Shown: one piece after another, positions 13,461 through 24,685 of the stretch | How positions within the stretch are numbered: the stretch's first letter is position 1 | Layout: each line of letters starts with the position of its first letter | NCBI GenBank assembly: GCA_008711295.1 | Contig: VUYV01000047.1 | Coordinates: 124,001-188,000 of the forward strand | Source of the DNA: Anarhynchus alexandrinus | Taxonomy: Eukaryota; Chordata; Aves; Charadriiformes; Charadriidae | Direction: 5' to 3' | DNA: 64,000 nucleotides | The notes under the pieces: model-generated | Database searches by the model: none | Seen by the model: the letters and a program-made list of their open reading frames with translations, nothing else | Told to the model about the DNA's origin: nothing | Made by a program: the position numbers and the translations under genes

Positions 13461-15512
13461 CAAGCCGAGTCTGGTAAACACTTCGGCCCAAGTTCTACTT
13501 AAATTTAGGGCTGTTTTCATGCTATCGGGAGAAATGAAAGGTGGAAGCTTAAGGGGAAGGAAGAGCTTTTTTTCTGGTAGAGGGCAGCTCTCCCACGTCC
13601 CACCTGATGCACCCTCCTGTGGCCGGCGGGGCTGTGCCAGAGGGTTCTTCTCTGTTCACAGCACGGCGAACACGGACCCTTAGGCCACGATTCCGTAGCA
13701 CAATCCAGAAAAACCTTTGGACTGCCATAAAACATTCAAGGGGCCAGATGGGAAGGTGGTAAAGTAATCACTCTTCCCTGTCCAACCCTTATGGGCATGC
13801 TTTCGGCCAGGGCTAAGAAGAGGAAAGGACCAGAATTAAAGAATACTGCCAAATGTGCACCCAGAAGCTCTCTAGGTTTGGTTCGTATCTGCAGTGTGTT
13901 GTATTTGGATGCTGGGGTCCAGATTCATTCTGTCCCATCAGACTCCTCGCAGAGATGCTAAAGCAGGTGATTTATCTGTCTGGCTTCCTCCCAGGTCCAG
14001 TCGGAGGAGCAAGGGTGGTTGGAACGACTGTGACTGAAGAGACTTCTGTCTTCATTCACTCCATTCTCTATGGCAGTGGCTATAACTCAGGTGACTAAAC
14101 CTCTAAAATAATGCTTGTTGTTAGGTGGTATGAACTAGGATCTTCACATACGATGGGTCTTTATCCTCAGAAATACCCCAAACTCCAGTTCGCACACGGG
14201 CAGTTTTGTTCCAAACATGCAAAGGTGGTGGCAAATGGACTACCTCAACAGCAGGAGAAGATGGAGGAATAAGCCAAGCCCCACTCCAGACCCAGTGTGA
14301 AATGCAGGCAGAAGCTTCAGAGATGCTGCAGAGGGAGTCCCGGGGCCAAACACCCACTGTCCCTGCAGAGAGTGGGAAGACCACACGTGGGCTTTGCTCA
14401 CTTCATGCTCCTACACAGCAAAGCTCCGGTCAGCAAATGTCAGCCCGCAGCAAACCCCCGGGGCTGTGCTGACACCGTAAGTCACGTTTCCCACCGAGTT
14501 TACTCCTGCAGCAACAGTTTTTCCTTTCTTATTCTAAATTGGCTTTGAAGCACTCCTTTAATTTTCAACACACAGCATCATCGTCGCTGGCTGTATGACT
14601 ATGACATAGAGGGAGATACAAGCAATAAGCCTTTCCCCACACAACCCCCCTCATTGACTCCTATAATATCTGGGTTGGATATTTTGTAACGCTGCCCAAT
14701 TAATTTTGTGCTCAGTGGCTTTTGCTGAACACAAAGTCTTAAAAAAGATCTGCTAAGAAATTCATTAACTTTACAATGCGGTTGGACTTGCTCCAGCCAA
14801 ATTATTACATTTCTATAGCGCTAAAAATAAAGAAAAGCACTGTATAATTGAAACAACCCCCACACAGAGCGAGATTTCTCTCTGAGAGTCTGTATGGAAA
14901 CCACACAGTGGTTAATCTGCACCATGCAGTACGGTGCTTCACACGATTAATACACAATATGAAACGTTACATGTTTTCAAATAGATTCCCTGCAGGTAAT
15001 AAATGGCGTGTCACAACTGCACGTTTGACAGTTGACACTATTATACATTTAATCGGCAAATGCAAAATGACAATTTTTAAGCTGTCGCGCAACTGCAGCA
15101 TTTTGGCAGTGCTTGGGCCAGTGATTTCTCTCCGGTACGCCTGTGCCTTTGCCCTGCGAGCCGCGATACACGGAAGAGCAGAGCTTTTATTTACAGCATT
15201 TCTCTTTCATTTGCCATCTCCGCGACATCTCCCCTCTCCCTTGAGGGCTCTGTCCTTTCAGACGGCACCGCTCGCCCTTGCGCCCTTCGTGGTAGCCCAT
15301 CTCCCTGCAGGACCCTTCGAAGCTGACACCTCACACGTCCAGTTGGGCCACTGCAGCGTAATCAGAACCTATTTAACCTCTTTGGCTTAATTAGTCAAAC
15401 TATCTTATAAAATCATAAGTTTTCCTGCTCAGGTTTCCCGAGGAGTTTAAGGGAGTTTAGGATCTCATATCCTATTAAAAAGAAATGTTATATGAATGCC
15501 TGATGCCTTTAG

Positions 15513-15554
15513 CCTTTTTTTTTTTTTCTTTTTTCCTTTTTCTTTCTTTTTTTT
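15513..15554. repeat. Pyrimidine-rich tract
   Basis: An almost uninterrupted T-rich run with occasional C, about 42 bp long. It is low complexity. A polypyrimidine run can precede a splice acceptor, but the downstream sequence offers no convincing exon. Confidence 0.8.
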
Positions 15555-16549
15555 GAAACCACAGCCTTTGTGGAAGTATACTTCTCTGCCCATTAGGACA
15601 CTCAGCCACACAGCATGTCAGAGATGCCATTTCGCTTGAACAGATAGTTAGTGTAATGACAGATTGCACTCTATCAAAGGGGCTATTGTAAAGAGATATA
15701 ACATGAAAGAAAAATCATTTTCTCTGGGCTTGTGTTCTTTTTGCCAGGTAGGTAGGCGAAAATTGTCGAAATCAGCCCGATGTATGGATGAAGTGTTCCT
15801 TTTTCAAGCCAGCCAAATAACGTCCAATATAAACCAGAACTATCTGCTTTGCATTTCTGACTTTCCTGCCTCGTTGCTGACCGCTTAACTCACAGCGAAC
15901 CTGTAACTGGTAGGTATTTTTCCTGTTCTAACTGTATTTTTTCAAAAGATTGTTTTTATCTAATACTCTAAATTACTGTTACTTCATTAATCCCTGCATC
16001 TTCCTTTATGAATTACTCCCAAATTACATTAAAGATCATGTACAACTCTCTTTTATTCATTAAGATAACCCCTCTCTGAGCCTTGCGTGTTTTGTCACTG
16101 CTGCCTCATCTTTTCTTAACCGGAATAGCGTCCAGCCCTGAAATTTTTGTCTTGACCACGGGGAATCCTGTCACCGAACCATCTCCAGGTTTTGTGACCG
16201 TTTCCCGCTCCAGGTTTGCGCTCCCAGTGAGTCAGGCTGACTGCTGTCAGAAGCTCTGGGGAAGCAGCTCTCTAACAGCTCTGAGTGTCCGCGTTACTGC
16301 TGAGTGCCAGACTCCGCTTGCACACAGCCGACGCGGCAAGACCACAGCTGTCACTTCCCAAGCTCATATTTACCTCCAAGTCAGTGACAAATGTATTTCA
16401 ACCCCACCAACTCCATTGGATCTCCAGCCCAGATTTACCCAGCCCAGCACGCAACTGCAAATATTTTTTAAATACTCATAAAGATCTACATGTGTATTGG
16501 GTTTGCGTGGCAAGGTTTTGGTAGTGGGGTGGCTTCTGTGAGATCTGCA

Positions 16550-16912
16550 GCAGCTTTCCAGTATCTATAGCAACTTTCCTGTATCTAAAGGGCACCTGCA
16601 AGAAAGCTGGAGAGGGACTTTTTACAAGGGCATGGAGTGATAGGACGAGGGGGAATGGCTTCAAACTGGAAGAGGGGAGATTTAGATGAGATGTTAGGAA
16701 GAATTTTTTCACTCTAAGGGTGGTGAGGGACTGGTGCAGGTTGCCCAGAGAAGCTGTGGGTGCCCCATCCCTGGAGGTGTTCAAGGCCAGGTTGGACGGG
16801 GCTTGGAGCAACCTGGGCTGGTGGGAGGTGTCCCTGCCCAGGGCAGGGGGGTTGAAACTAGATGATCTGTAAGGCTCCCTCCAACCCAAACCAGTCTATG
16901 ATTCTGTGATTC
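16550..16912 (+). mobile_element. CR1 LINE nested in the LTR
   Basis: A sense CR1 3' fragment covers the end of ORF2 and the 3' UTR. The recognisable blocks are 'gaaagctggagagggact', 'caaggccaggttggacggg', 'ggtgggaggtgtccctgcc' and 'gatgatctgtaaggctccc', ending in 'tctatgattctgtgattc'. LTR sequence lies on both sides ('gtggcttctgtgaga' before it and 'agaagcttcccccatg' after it), so the CR1 inserted after the LTR. The first 40 bp are a 20-bp stretch of CR1 present twice in tandem (16550-16569 and 16570-16589) with a few mismatches. Confidence 0.92.
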
Positions 16913-17004
16913 CAGGACTCCAGAAGCTTCCCCCATGTCTGATAGAGCCAATGCCACTGTCTCCTCACCATGGTGAGGCAGGCTGTCCCCCTGTAGCCCA
17001 TGGA

Positions 17005-17355
17005 GGTCCACGGTGGAGCAGATATCCACCATCAGCCCATGGAGGACCCCATGCCAGAGCACATGGATGCCCGAGGGAGGCTGTGACCCTGCGGGAGGTC
17101 TGTGCTGGAGCAGGCTCCTGGCAAGACCTGTGGCCCTGTGGAGAGAGGAACCCATACTGGAGCAGGTTTGCTGGCAGGAGCTGTGACCCCATGGGGCATC
17201 CATGCTGCAGCAGTCTGCTCCTGAAGGACTGCACCCCATGGAAGGGACCCACACTGGAGCAGTTTGTGAAGAACCACGGCCGGTAGGAAGGACTCACGTT
17301 GGAGAAGTCCATGGAGAACTCTCTCCCGTGAGAGGAACTCCACGCTGGAGCAGAG
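17005..17355 (+). repeat. Degenerate ~41-52 bp tandem array inside the LTR
   Basis: The core word CTGGAGCAG, or a close variant, recurs eight times. The core T falls at about 17014, 17055, 17106, 17158, 17206, 17255, 17300 and 17346, which gives spacings of 41 to 52 bp. Between the cores there are recurring 'ccatggggaa'-type and 'tgtgaccc'-type words. This is an imperfect minisatellite built into the LTR sequence, not a separate insertion. Most units are diverged from one another. Confidence 0.75.
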
Positions 17356-17763
17356 GAAGAGTGTGAGGAGTCCTCCCCCTGAGGAGGAAAGAATGGCAGA
17401 GACAACGTGTGATGGACTGATGGCAACCCCCATTCCCCATCCCCCTGCACCACGTGAGTGGAGGAGGTAGAGAAATGGGGAGTGAAGTTGAGCCCAGGAA
17501 GAGGGGAGGGGTGGTGGAAAGGTGTTTTAAGTTTTGGTTTTATTTCTCATTACCCTACTCTGACTTCTAATAAGCAATAAATTAAATTGATTTCCCTGAG
17601 TCGAGTCTATTTTGCCCATGATAATTGCCGAGTGATGTCTCCCTGCCCTTATCTCAACCCACAAGCCTTTTGTTATATTTTCTCTCCCGTTTCCAGCTGA
17701 GGAGGAGAGTGAGAGCATGGCTTTGGTGGGCACCTGGTGTCCAGCCAGGGTCAACCCACCACA

Positions 17764-20552
17764 GCACGGAATGCAGCAAATTCTTCCATGTCAAAGACTT
17801 CACATAACAGCTCTGGTTTTCTCCAATTAGTTGTGAGAAGATGCTTAGGAAGTCATCTTCTGCTATTGTAATAATGAAGATGAAGATTGTAATAATGAAT
17901 TCCCTGCCTAGCATTTTTAATCATATATATTAGAGCCTTAGTCCCTAAATTTCAAGGTGCTGTGATCATACATGGTCTGCAACTAGAACAGTGACAGTGT
18001 TTCTGGATATCCAAACCAGAAAGCCTTTACTCTTGATACGGGGGAAGTTAATGTGCTAAAAAATCTCACCCTTTCAATAGCCTCTTGGCTCCTTGCTTAT
18101 CTACAGTATTTGCTGCCCTCTTGCTTAAGGGTCAGCATGGATTTCTAAGGCATTTGTGTAAGTATTTCTCTCTTTCTGCTTCCTTTCTGTATTTAGTAAG
18201 CCTTGGAGGTCAGTGGATTTGTGCCAGGCAGCTTACAGGTAGTCTAGTATGACCTGTCCCCAAATGCATTTCTTATGTTTAAGATATTTCTTATTTTTCC
18301 CTTCGTTCCAGGAAGAAACTGTTTGTCCGTTTGTCTCCAGCCCACTGGGGAACATCCCGCTCCTTTTTCACAAGGAGCCCTCAGAGAGGACGGTGTTCCC
18401 TTAGCAGTTTTGGGTGCTTTTCTGAGCTCACCTGCGTTCAGCTGAGCAACAGCTTTCAGTTGCTTTTTCTGCTCTCTGCAGGACCTTTTGTCTAGTCGGT
18501 CCTTCATTATGCTGCTTTCAGCGCTCTAACTCAGCACATAACAGCAATTTGGATCATTCACCTTCCAGCTTATCCTTGGCGTTTTGCTGATTCTGGTGGT
18601 CTGCATTTTGCTGTCCTTATTTCTCAATGTCACTGGCCTTTAGTGCCTCCCCTGTGAGAGCAGGAGCCGTAGTAAATGATCTGGGGATGTTTTGTGACAT
18701 TTCACAAGGTAGTCTTTTGTTCCTCAAGACTTTGAAACTTAATCTCCAACACAAGTTTGTTTCGCAGGCAAACAGTCCGTTGTCTCTCTAGGCAAAAATC
18801 AGGATATTCCCTATCTGATAGAAACCACAACAGAGAGGAGTTTCTTTCCATCCAATGTTACTGAGACAAACAAAAAGCAAACATATGAAGTGAAGTCTCC
18901 AGATTTCCTCTGTGATCATTTCTGATTTTAGCTGTTTGCTGCGACTGTTCAAATGGCCTCTGCTTCGCTGGGCTTGACGCTGGCCTTTCCTTCCTCTTCA
19001 TTAAAGGTTATCCAACGAACCCACAGCTCCAGTTCAAACGCAGCAGCCCGGCCACACACCTGGAACAAAGCATTCAAGAATCAAAGCTGTTTTCCAAAAG
19101 TGGATGATAAGAGACCCAGAGGAACTGCTGGTTCCATCACCTCAAAAGCCCATGATCAGTGGTCTGCTCCCGACAGCAAAACCTGGAAGTGGTCAATCAC
19201 TGTGGAGATGCTGCCTGGTCTGGAGCCTGGGTGGTACTCCTCTCCCAGATCGGTCTCAGCGTTGCTCCTAATTTACAGCAATATCTGCCTTTAATGAAAT
19301 ACCTTTCATTAAGCCTCCATAAGTTCCTGTCTGCTTTCGGATTTTGCTGCTGTGTGGAAAATGAGTAGCAAGACAAGGGCTGGTTTATGGACCGGATAGA
19401 CACCAAATGAGATATTTGGCCAAAGTGATATCAGAACAATAAACTTGTTAGAAGCAGCATATGAAGGGAAAGTAAAACGTTTATTGAGAAGTTCAATACT
19501 GTTGAAGAAGGAGATAGTACAGAGAAGAATGAACTAAAAACATGCTGAATTAGACTTCTCTGGACTTCTAGAAACTGCTGTCTCTGGATATCAGAATGCC
19601 ATCAGCCGCCTGTACGTCAGCATGGAATACAGGGCTCTCGCTGCCATACATCCCTGCCAAATCTTTAGGTACTCCGGCAGTAAGTCCTTAATGCATTATC
19701 ACCAACACACAACTCGCAAGACTGTATATATACAGTCCAAGGAGACAAATTCTGATGGTAGCTCCTTATTTTGTGTCAAAGTAAGAGTTACTGCAAAAAG
19801 AGAAGAAAGCTGCGTGTGATACTACAGTATCTATTAGCATCTGTGAATAAGCTACGAAAACAGTGTGAGAATTGAAAAGTGATCTTGCAACAAATATTTC
19901 AATACAAAGAATAGCATCCAGATGGCCTGGACTGAAGCAAGTTCCCTTGTCTATTAGAGGAGGCTGGAATGGAAAAATAAAATTATGATGATGGAGGATG
20001 GACAAGTGCTGTAAGAGAAAAAAAAAAAAGGGGGGGGGGGGGAAGATTTTGATGAAAATAAACCTGAAGATTCTGAAAACAGCTCAGGAGGGACAGTTTG
20101 TACTGCAACCCAACAGCCTGGCAGCACCAGCCAGCCCACCTCCTGGAACACATGGGAAACCACAGTCTGCCGAGAGCTGGTTATTAGACTTGCTGTTTCC
20201 AAATGACTCAGCTAAACAATGCCTCAGTCAGAGACCTGCCTTCCATGTGAAAAGCAGCCTTTAACACAAATATTTTTGATGATCTTCTTTCAATTCCTTT
20301 GACTACACCACGTTTCTAAGGAATTTTAAGCATTTGCAAAGGTGAATGATTTACACAATGATAAATCTCTACATCGTGAAAAAAAACTTTTAAAAAGACA
20401 AGGAGATAGCAAAGAATATGTCTATACACCTTCATGCAATCCCATAGACTCAGGAATCCTCTGCAGAACAGATCAGGATCAGAGGCTTCCCATCAGTTCT
20501 GCACAAATCTAGTTTAATGCCCAGAGCTGGGAATCACCACAAACCAAACCCA
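17764..20552. other. Non-coding stretch, nothing identified
   Basis: No gene or mobile element is recognised. The longest frame is 113 codons at 18953-19294 on the plus strand, with no domain features. A poly-A/poly-G tract lies at 20018-20042. Confidence 0.45.
20018..20042. repeat. Poly-A/poly-G tract
   Basis: About 12 A followed directly by about 13 G, the same kind of switch as at 3355-3383 but without an N. The G run could form a quadruplex. Its length is likely to be unreliable in the assembly. Confidence 0.85.
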
Positions 20553-21001
20553 AGTGATGAAGGGCGAAGCGGGGAGGGGTCTGGAGAACAAGTCTTATGA
20601 GGAGAGACTGAGGGAACTGGGGTTGTTCAGCCTGGAGAAAAGGAGGCTGAGGGGAGACATTATTGCTCTCTACAAGCACCTGAAAGGAGGTTATAGACAG
20701 GTGGGGGTTGGTCTCTTCTCCCAAGTGACAAGTCATAGGGCAGGAGGAAATGGCTTCAAGTTGTGCCAGGAAAGGTTTAGGAAGGATATTAGGGAAAATT
20801 TCTTCACCAGAAGTGTTATCAAACATTGGAACAGGCTGCACAAGGAAGTGGTCGAGTCACCATCCCTGGAGGTATTTAAATTACATAGATGTGGTGCTGC
20901 AGGACGTGGTTTAGTGGGATTTGGCAGAGTTAGGTTAACGGTTGGACTTGATGACCTTAAAGGTCTCATCCAACATAAATTGTTCTATGATTCTATGATT
21001 C
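20553..21001 (+). mobile_element. CR1 LINE, end of ORF2 plus 3' UTR
   Basis: A sense CR1 3' fragment of about 450 bp. From about 20580 the plus-strand frame encodes the well-known end of the CR1 ORF2 protein: [20 protein letters not shown] near the start, then [13 protein letters not shown], and [21 protein letters not shown] towards the end. The 3' UTR has the form 'ggttggacttgatgacctta', and the element ends with 'ttctatgattctatgatt'. It is 5' truncated, so it lacks the endonuclease and reverse-transcriptase core. The UTR type differs from that of the copy right beside it. Confidence 0.95.
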
Positions 21002-21065
21002 AAGTTTGCTGTATGAATGAAGGAAAAAGAAGTGCTACTGCAATTAAAATCATAGAATCATAGAA
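20983..21065. repeat. 18-bp inverted repeat made by two CR1 tails
   Basis: The tail of the plus-strand CR1 (20983-21000) is the exact reverse complement of the tail of the minus-strand CR1 (21048-21065), with 47 bp between them. A transcript crossing both could fold into a stem-loop there. The longer flanks pair only partly because the two elements are of different types. Confidence 0.85.
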
Positions 21066-21406
21066 TGGTTTAGGTTGGAAAGGACCTTGAAGATCATCGA
21101 GTTCCAACCCCCCTGCCATAGGCAGGGACACCTCCCACCACACCAGGCTGCCCAAGGCCACGTCCAGCCTGGCCTTGAACACCTCCAGGGATGGGGCCTC
21201 AACAACCTCTCTGGGCAACCTGGGACAGTGCCTCACCACCCTCACAGNAAAAACTTCTTCCTAATGTTCAATCTAAACCTGCCCTCTTCTAGTTTGAAGC
21301 CATTCCCCCTCGTCCTATCACTCCATGCCCCAGTAAAAAGTCCTTCCCCAGCTCTCCTGTAGGCCCCCTTTAGGGACTGGAAGGCCGCAATAAGATCTCC
21401 CTGGAG
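21048..21406 (-). mobile_element. CR1 LINE 3' end with a one-base gap
   Basis: A CR1 3' fragment in reverse orientation. It opens with the octamer tail 'aatcatagaatcataga', then 'ggttggaaaggaccttgaag' and 'ccaacccccctgccatagg', and continues into the end of ORF2. A single N at 21248 replaces about two bases compared with the sister copies at 27121-27135 and 61421-61435. The 3' part is almost identical to the copies at 26931, 42371 and 61211, which suggests one young subfamily. The 5' truncation falls near 21406, within ORF2. Confidence 0.95.
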
Positions 21407-23976
21407 AAGATGCTCTAATCTAATGGTACAGGTCCAAGTAGGCCATGGTAGTTTGATTGGTACTGGAACCAGTGTGGAAATACAGGTCACATGGAAAGAA
21501 ACTGGCAGTAAATTTCGGTGAAGTTGCAGATGTTCAAGTTTTCTCCTACTAATGTAACTTCACCTTTCAATGAAATATGACAGAGATGAAGTGGCAACTG
21601 AAGTCATAACAAATTCTTAAGATCATACAGTTTGCAGAGAGATAACTCAGTTCTAATCAATGTGAGCGCCATTGCAAGATGGTGACGTGGATGCATCTTC
21701 CTGAAACATCATTTTCTCTACCTATGGGAAATTATTCAAAGCGATAGGATGCAGAGGCTGATAAGCATCCTGGTGCACTAGAAACGGCATGTTCAGACTT
21801 CTTACTGAGAGGGGGCGTGAACGGACAGGTAATTGGCTCACTTTTCAATTGAGAAAGAGGCAGCGCTTCCAAGGTACTGCCTTTCCGTTGCATGGTTTGT
21901 ACGCGTGGACCTGCACCGTCCAGAGCAGATGTGGTTAGAAAGGGCTCATCAATAAACCCTCCCCTTAATGTGCACAAATCTGTGCTGCCATTTATTCCCT
22001 CAAACAGGCAAAAAAACAGTCCCTCCTTTGTAAACACACATATAAAAGCGTGCAGTAAGGAACAGGGAGGGGGAAACGTTACGATGCTTTCCACTGTCTG
22101 TCTATTCTGACAGCAGAGACAATATTTTTGCTCCCCCAAGATAAGTCTTGAACACCCACTGCATAAGACAGAAAAAGAAACTGGCTCCATGTCTCCTTTT
22201 TCCAGAACCTCATTAGAAAAATAGAAGAGGTTACTCCACTTTTCTGCCCTGCTCCTACTGTGTGGTCTCCATTTGAGCCCCGCTTCGCAGCAAATCTTGC
22301 TGTTTAGACTGGCATTTATCAGCTTTAATTAAGGAAATGCTAGGGGGAAAAGAAAGGAAAAAAATCTAAAAGACATCTTTAACGCTTTCTCTCCGTTTCT
22401 CAGCTGCTTTTGGCATTTAAGAGGAGAGCAGAAGTTGAGGGTTTGGGGTTTTTTTTTTGTATCTGAAGGATGCATTCTTTACTGACCAAAGACAGAGCTC
22501 TCAGTGCCATTAAAGCAACCCGTGGGCAGAGACCAACCACAGACCATTCACTGAATAAAAATTTAAAACTCGGAGGTCACCAGTAAATGACTAATAGGCA
22601 GATTGTCAAAATTCAGCACTTTGGGTTGTTGGTTGTTTTTTTTTTCTTGCAAACGGTTTGCCCGGCTCTTTTTTAGTATCAGATCTGTCAGCAACTCCTT
22701 GGGGTATTTCTGTTTCTTTGGATTTGCAATAGGAAACATCAACATGTGGAGAAAACTTCAATATACTGCTTATTATACACAACCCCCGAGTATAATGAGC
22801 AAGCAGTCCCTGCAATGCTGGGCTGTCGTTCAGGCAAACTACCTATAAACTGGCAAGCAATTTGTTGGACTGTCAAAAGACAAAGATGTCAAGCTGATCA
22901 AAGCTCCTCTGTTAAGCTTATTCTAACCCATTCAGAAAAATACTGGGAATGGACATGTAATATGGCAAAAAGACCCCTATAAGTCAGGCTGCCCCCAAAC
23001 TAAAAAAAAATAAAAATAAAAATCTAATGAGCATACTTGCAAATGTTCCGCTTCTTGCACAGAAATAACACAGCCAAGCAAACGGAGACTAAAAATAAAC
23101 TACCACCGAGGGCCAGTGCGACGCAGAAACACTTTATAGCAGTACACCAAACTATTTAGTCAGATAAATATGCTTAATTAGTTGTGGCAGAGTTGGGGAG
23201 AAAACAATGGCTTTCTTGTTTACTTATTTTCTGAAAGGTTGTTACTGTGGCCACATTTTACTTTGGAGAAATTTTCTATTGTGTGTGCATTTTAGGTCTG
23301 ATTCTCAAGAGGCGGGAGTCAATGCACTAATTACGATGCGACTCATATCATCAGTTGAGTGTCTTTTACACAATTTCTAAGTACATTGAAATACAGAAAC
23401 ACTTTAGGAAAAACAACTTGATTTCTAAAGCAGTTTCTGCTTCTACTTATATTGATGTGTGAGCAAAGAAGATTTTGGAGAGTTTTTTACATACAACCAT
23501 TGGCATCGGGAGTCTGCCCAAACCAAGTCGTGATGTCCAACGTACCATTGTCCTTCACTCCATCAAACGTCCTGTGATCTGATGCCACCATTTAAAAGGG
23601 TCAGCGATGCAGCGTGAGTGGGCATTGAATCTCTAAGTGCACAAAATGGCTTCAAGACTTCTAAAAACTATCTCAGGAGGTGGAACGCAGAAAGAATCAG
23701 AGCACAACTGCTGCTGTGCCACAGGTCAACACTGACCTTTGCAGAGCTGCACAACAGAGAAGAAGAAAGTCAATGCACACAGAGGCAAGATGGTAGGTTC
23801 CGCGTGGATAAAAGAAAAGAAGAAGAGGGTTGACTTCATGGTTTTCCTGTGCTGTCACAGACTAAATCTCTAATAAAAGCCAAGCACTTATGCATAAGTT
23901 GATTTTTAACCATCTTTTTTAAAGCTTGTTATGAATAGCTTTCTTCTGTTGACAGGACTTGAGCGCTACTGGATGG

Positions 23977-23993
23977 CAACAACAACAACAACA
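23977..23993. repeat. (CAA)n microsatellite followed by an A run
   Basis: Five to six CAA units run directly into about nine A. It is a simple-sequence repeat. Confidence 0.85.
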
Positions 23994-24641
23994 AAAAAAA
24001 AGTAAAGATAGAAAAGAGAAAGCAGAAAATGGGGACCAGAAGGGGAAATTAGTACCATGAAATATCTGCAGGACACATTTAAGAGACTCAAAGGGAAAGT
24101 GGTGCAATGGTTTGGCTGCTTAGAGCTTGGGTAGATACATACCCTCTTGCTTGAAGCCACTTGGGTCATTCAGTTCTATGACTGCATCATAGCACACTCT
24201 TGCTCCACAGCTTTTTCCTCCACTGGTTGTTACCCTTCCTATTGTGCAATTAAAGAATTCTCTTAATTATTGGTGCCAAGTGAGGCATCTCATTAATCAT
24301 GACCAACAATATGACAAAAACAAGGAGGGAAAGTGCTCTAATCACATTTGTACTGGGACAGCCTGATTTTTGTCTCTCCCTCCCACAGCACTGGCAATTG
24401 CTCCAGTGAGCAGTGAAAGCAAAAAAAATAAGTGAGTTTAAGGTGACTTTGACTCCACATACGCTGAAATAAGAAGAAAGTTCCTGGCAGGTAGGGAAGA
24501 CATATTCTGGAATAGTTTTCCCTACTAGCAGGAAGGAAAAGAACACGCCATTGTCTTCATGTCACACTTGATACACTGAAGATGGACCACAGGCATTAAT
24601 CCAGGAGTTCCCTTTCTGTGCAGTGATCTCACAGCAGAGCT

Positions 24642-24685
24642 GAAGGTCAGGATCTAGTACCTTGAAGGTCAGGATCTAGTACCTT
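24642..24685. repeat. Exact 22-bp tandem duplication
   Basis: The 22-bp unit starting 'gaaggtcaggatctagta' occurs twice in tandem without mismatch (24642-24663 and 24664-24685). The perfect identity indicates a recent slippage-type duplication or a read-joining artefact. Confidence 0.95.

Larger units (their letters stand above)
8557..16490. other. Long repeat-poor non-coding stretch
   Basis: Almost 8 kb in which I recognise no CR1, LTR or gene. It contains the CpG-dense patch at 9055-9100, a poly-T tract ending in an N at 13460, a pyrimidine tract at 15513-15554, and a block at about 14730-15400 that holds a 180-codon plus-strand frame (14848-15390). That frame has no recognisable domain. 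A repeat-free run of this length can be a sign of regulatory constraint, but that is inference. Confidence 0.45.
16491..17763 (+). mobile_element. Avian endogenous-retrovirus-type LTR, interrupted by a CR1
   Basis: The element begins with TG in the phrase 'tattgggtttgcgtggcaag' and ends with 'gtcaacccaccaca', so it has the TG...CA ends of a retroviral LTR. An AATAAA polyadenylation signal lies at 17576-17581, followed by a T-rich and then a pyrimidine-rich 3' part. I recall this family from bird genomes, where the full form carries a longer GC-rich middle. Here the middle appears deleted just after 'agagccaatgccac' (about 16950). A CR1 (16550-16912) splits the 5' end. No retroviral internal genes flank it, so it is best read as a solitary LTR. 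Flanking target-site duplications are not clear. I leave the family name open. Confidence 0.75.

Noticed and set aside
14848..15390. 180-codon plus-strand open frame as a gene
   Set aside because: No recognisable domain, no splice or promoter context, and no codon-level signal that I can show. Kept only as a possible conserved block.
16781..17453. Overlapping frames of 126-162 codons on both strands across the LTR
   Set aside because: They are generated by the GC-rich tandem units of the LTR. Open frames on both strands in the same place indicate repeat composition, not a gene.
20940..21065. ATTCTATG units at CR1 ends as a CRISPR-like or telomere-like array
   Set aside because: They are the normal short 3' tail repeat of CR1, one to three units per copy.
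20733..21362. Several frames over the 20.5-21.4 kb CR1 pair
   Set aside because: Shadows of CR1, except the plus-strand reading from about 20580, which is the real ORF2 end.
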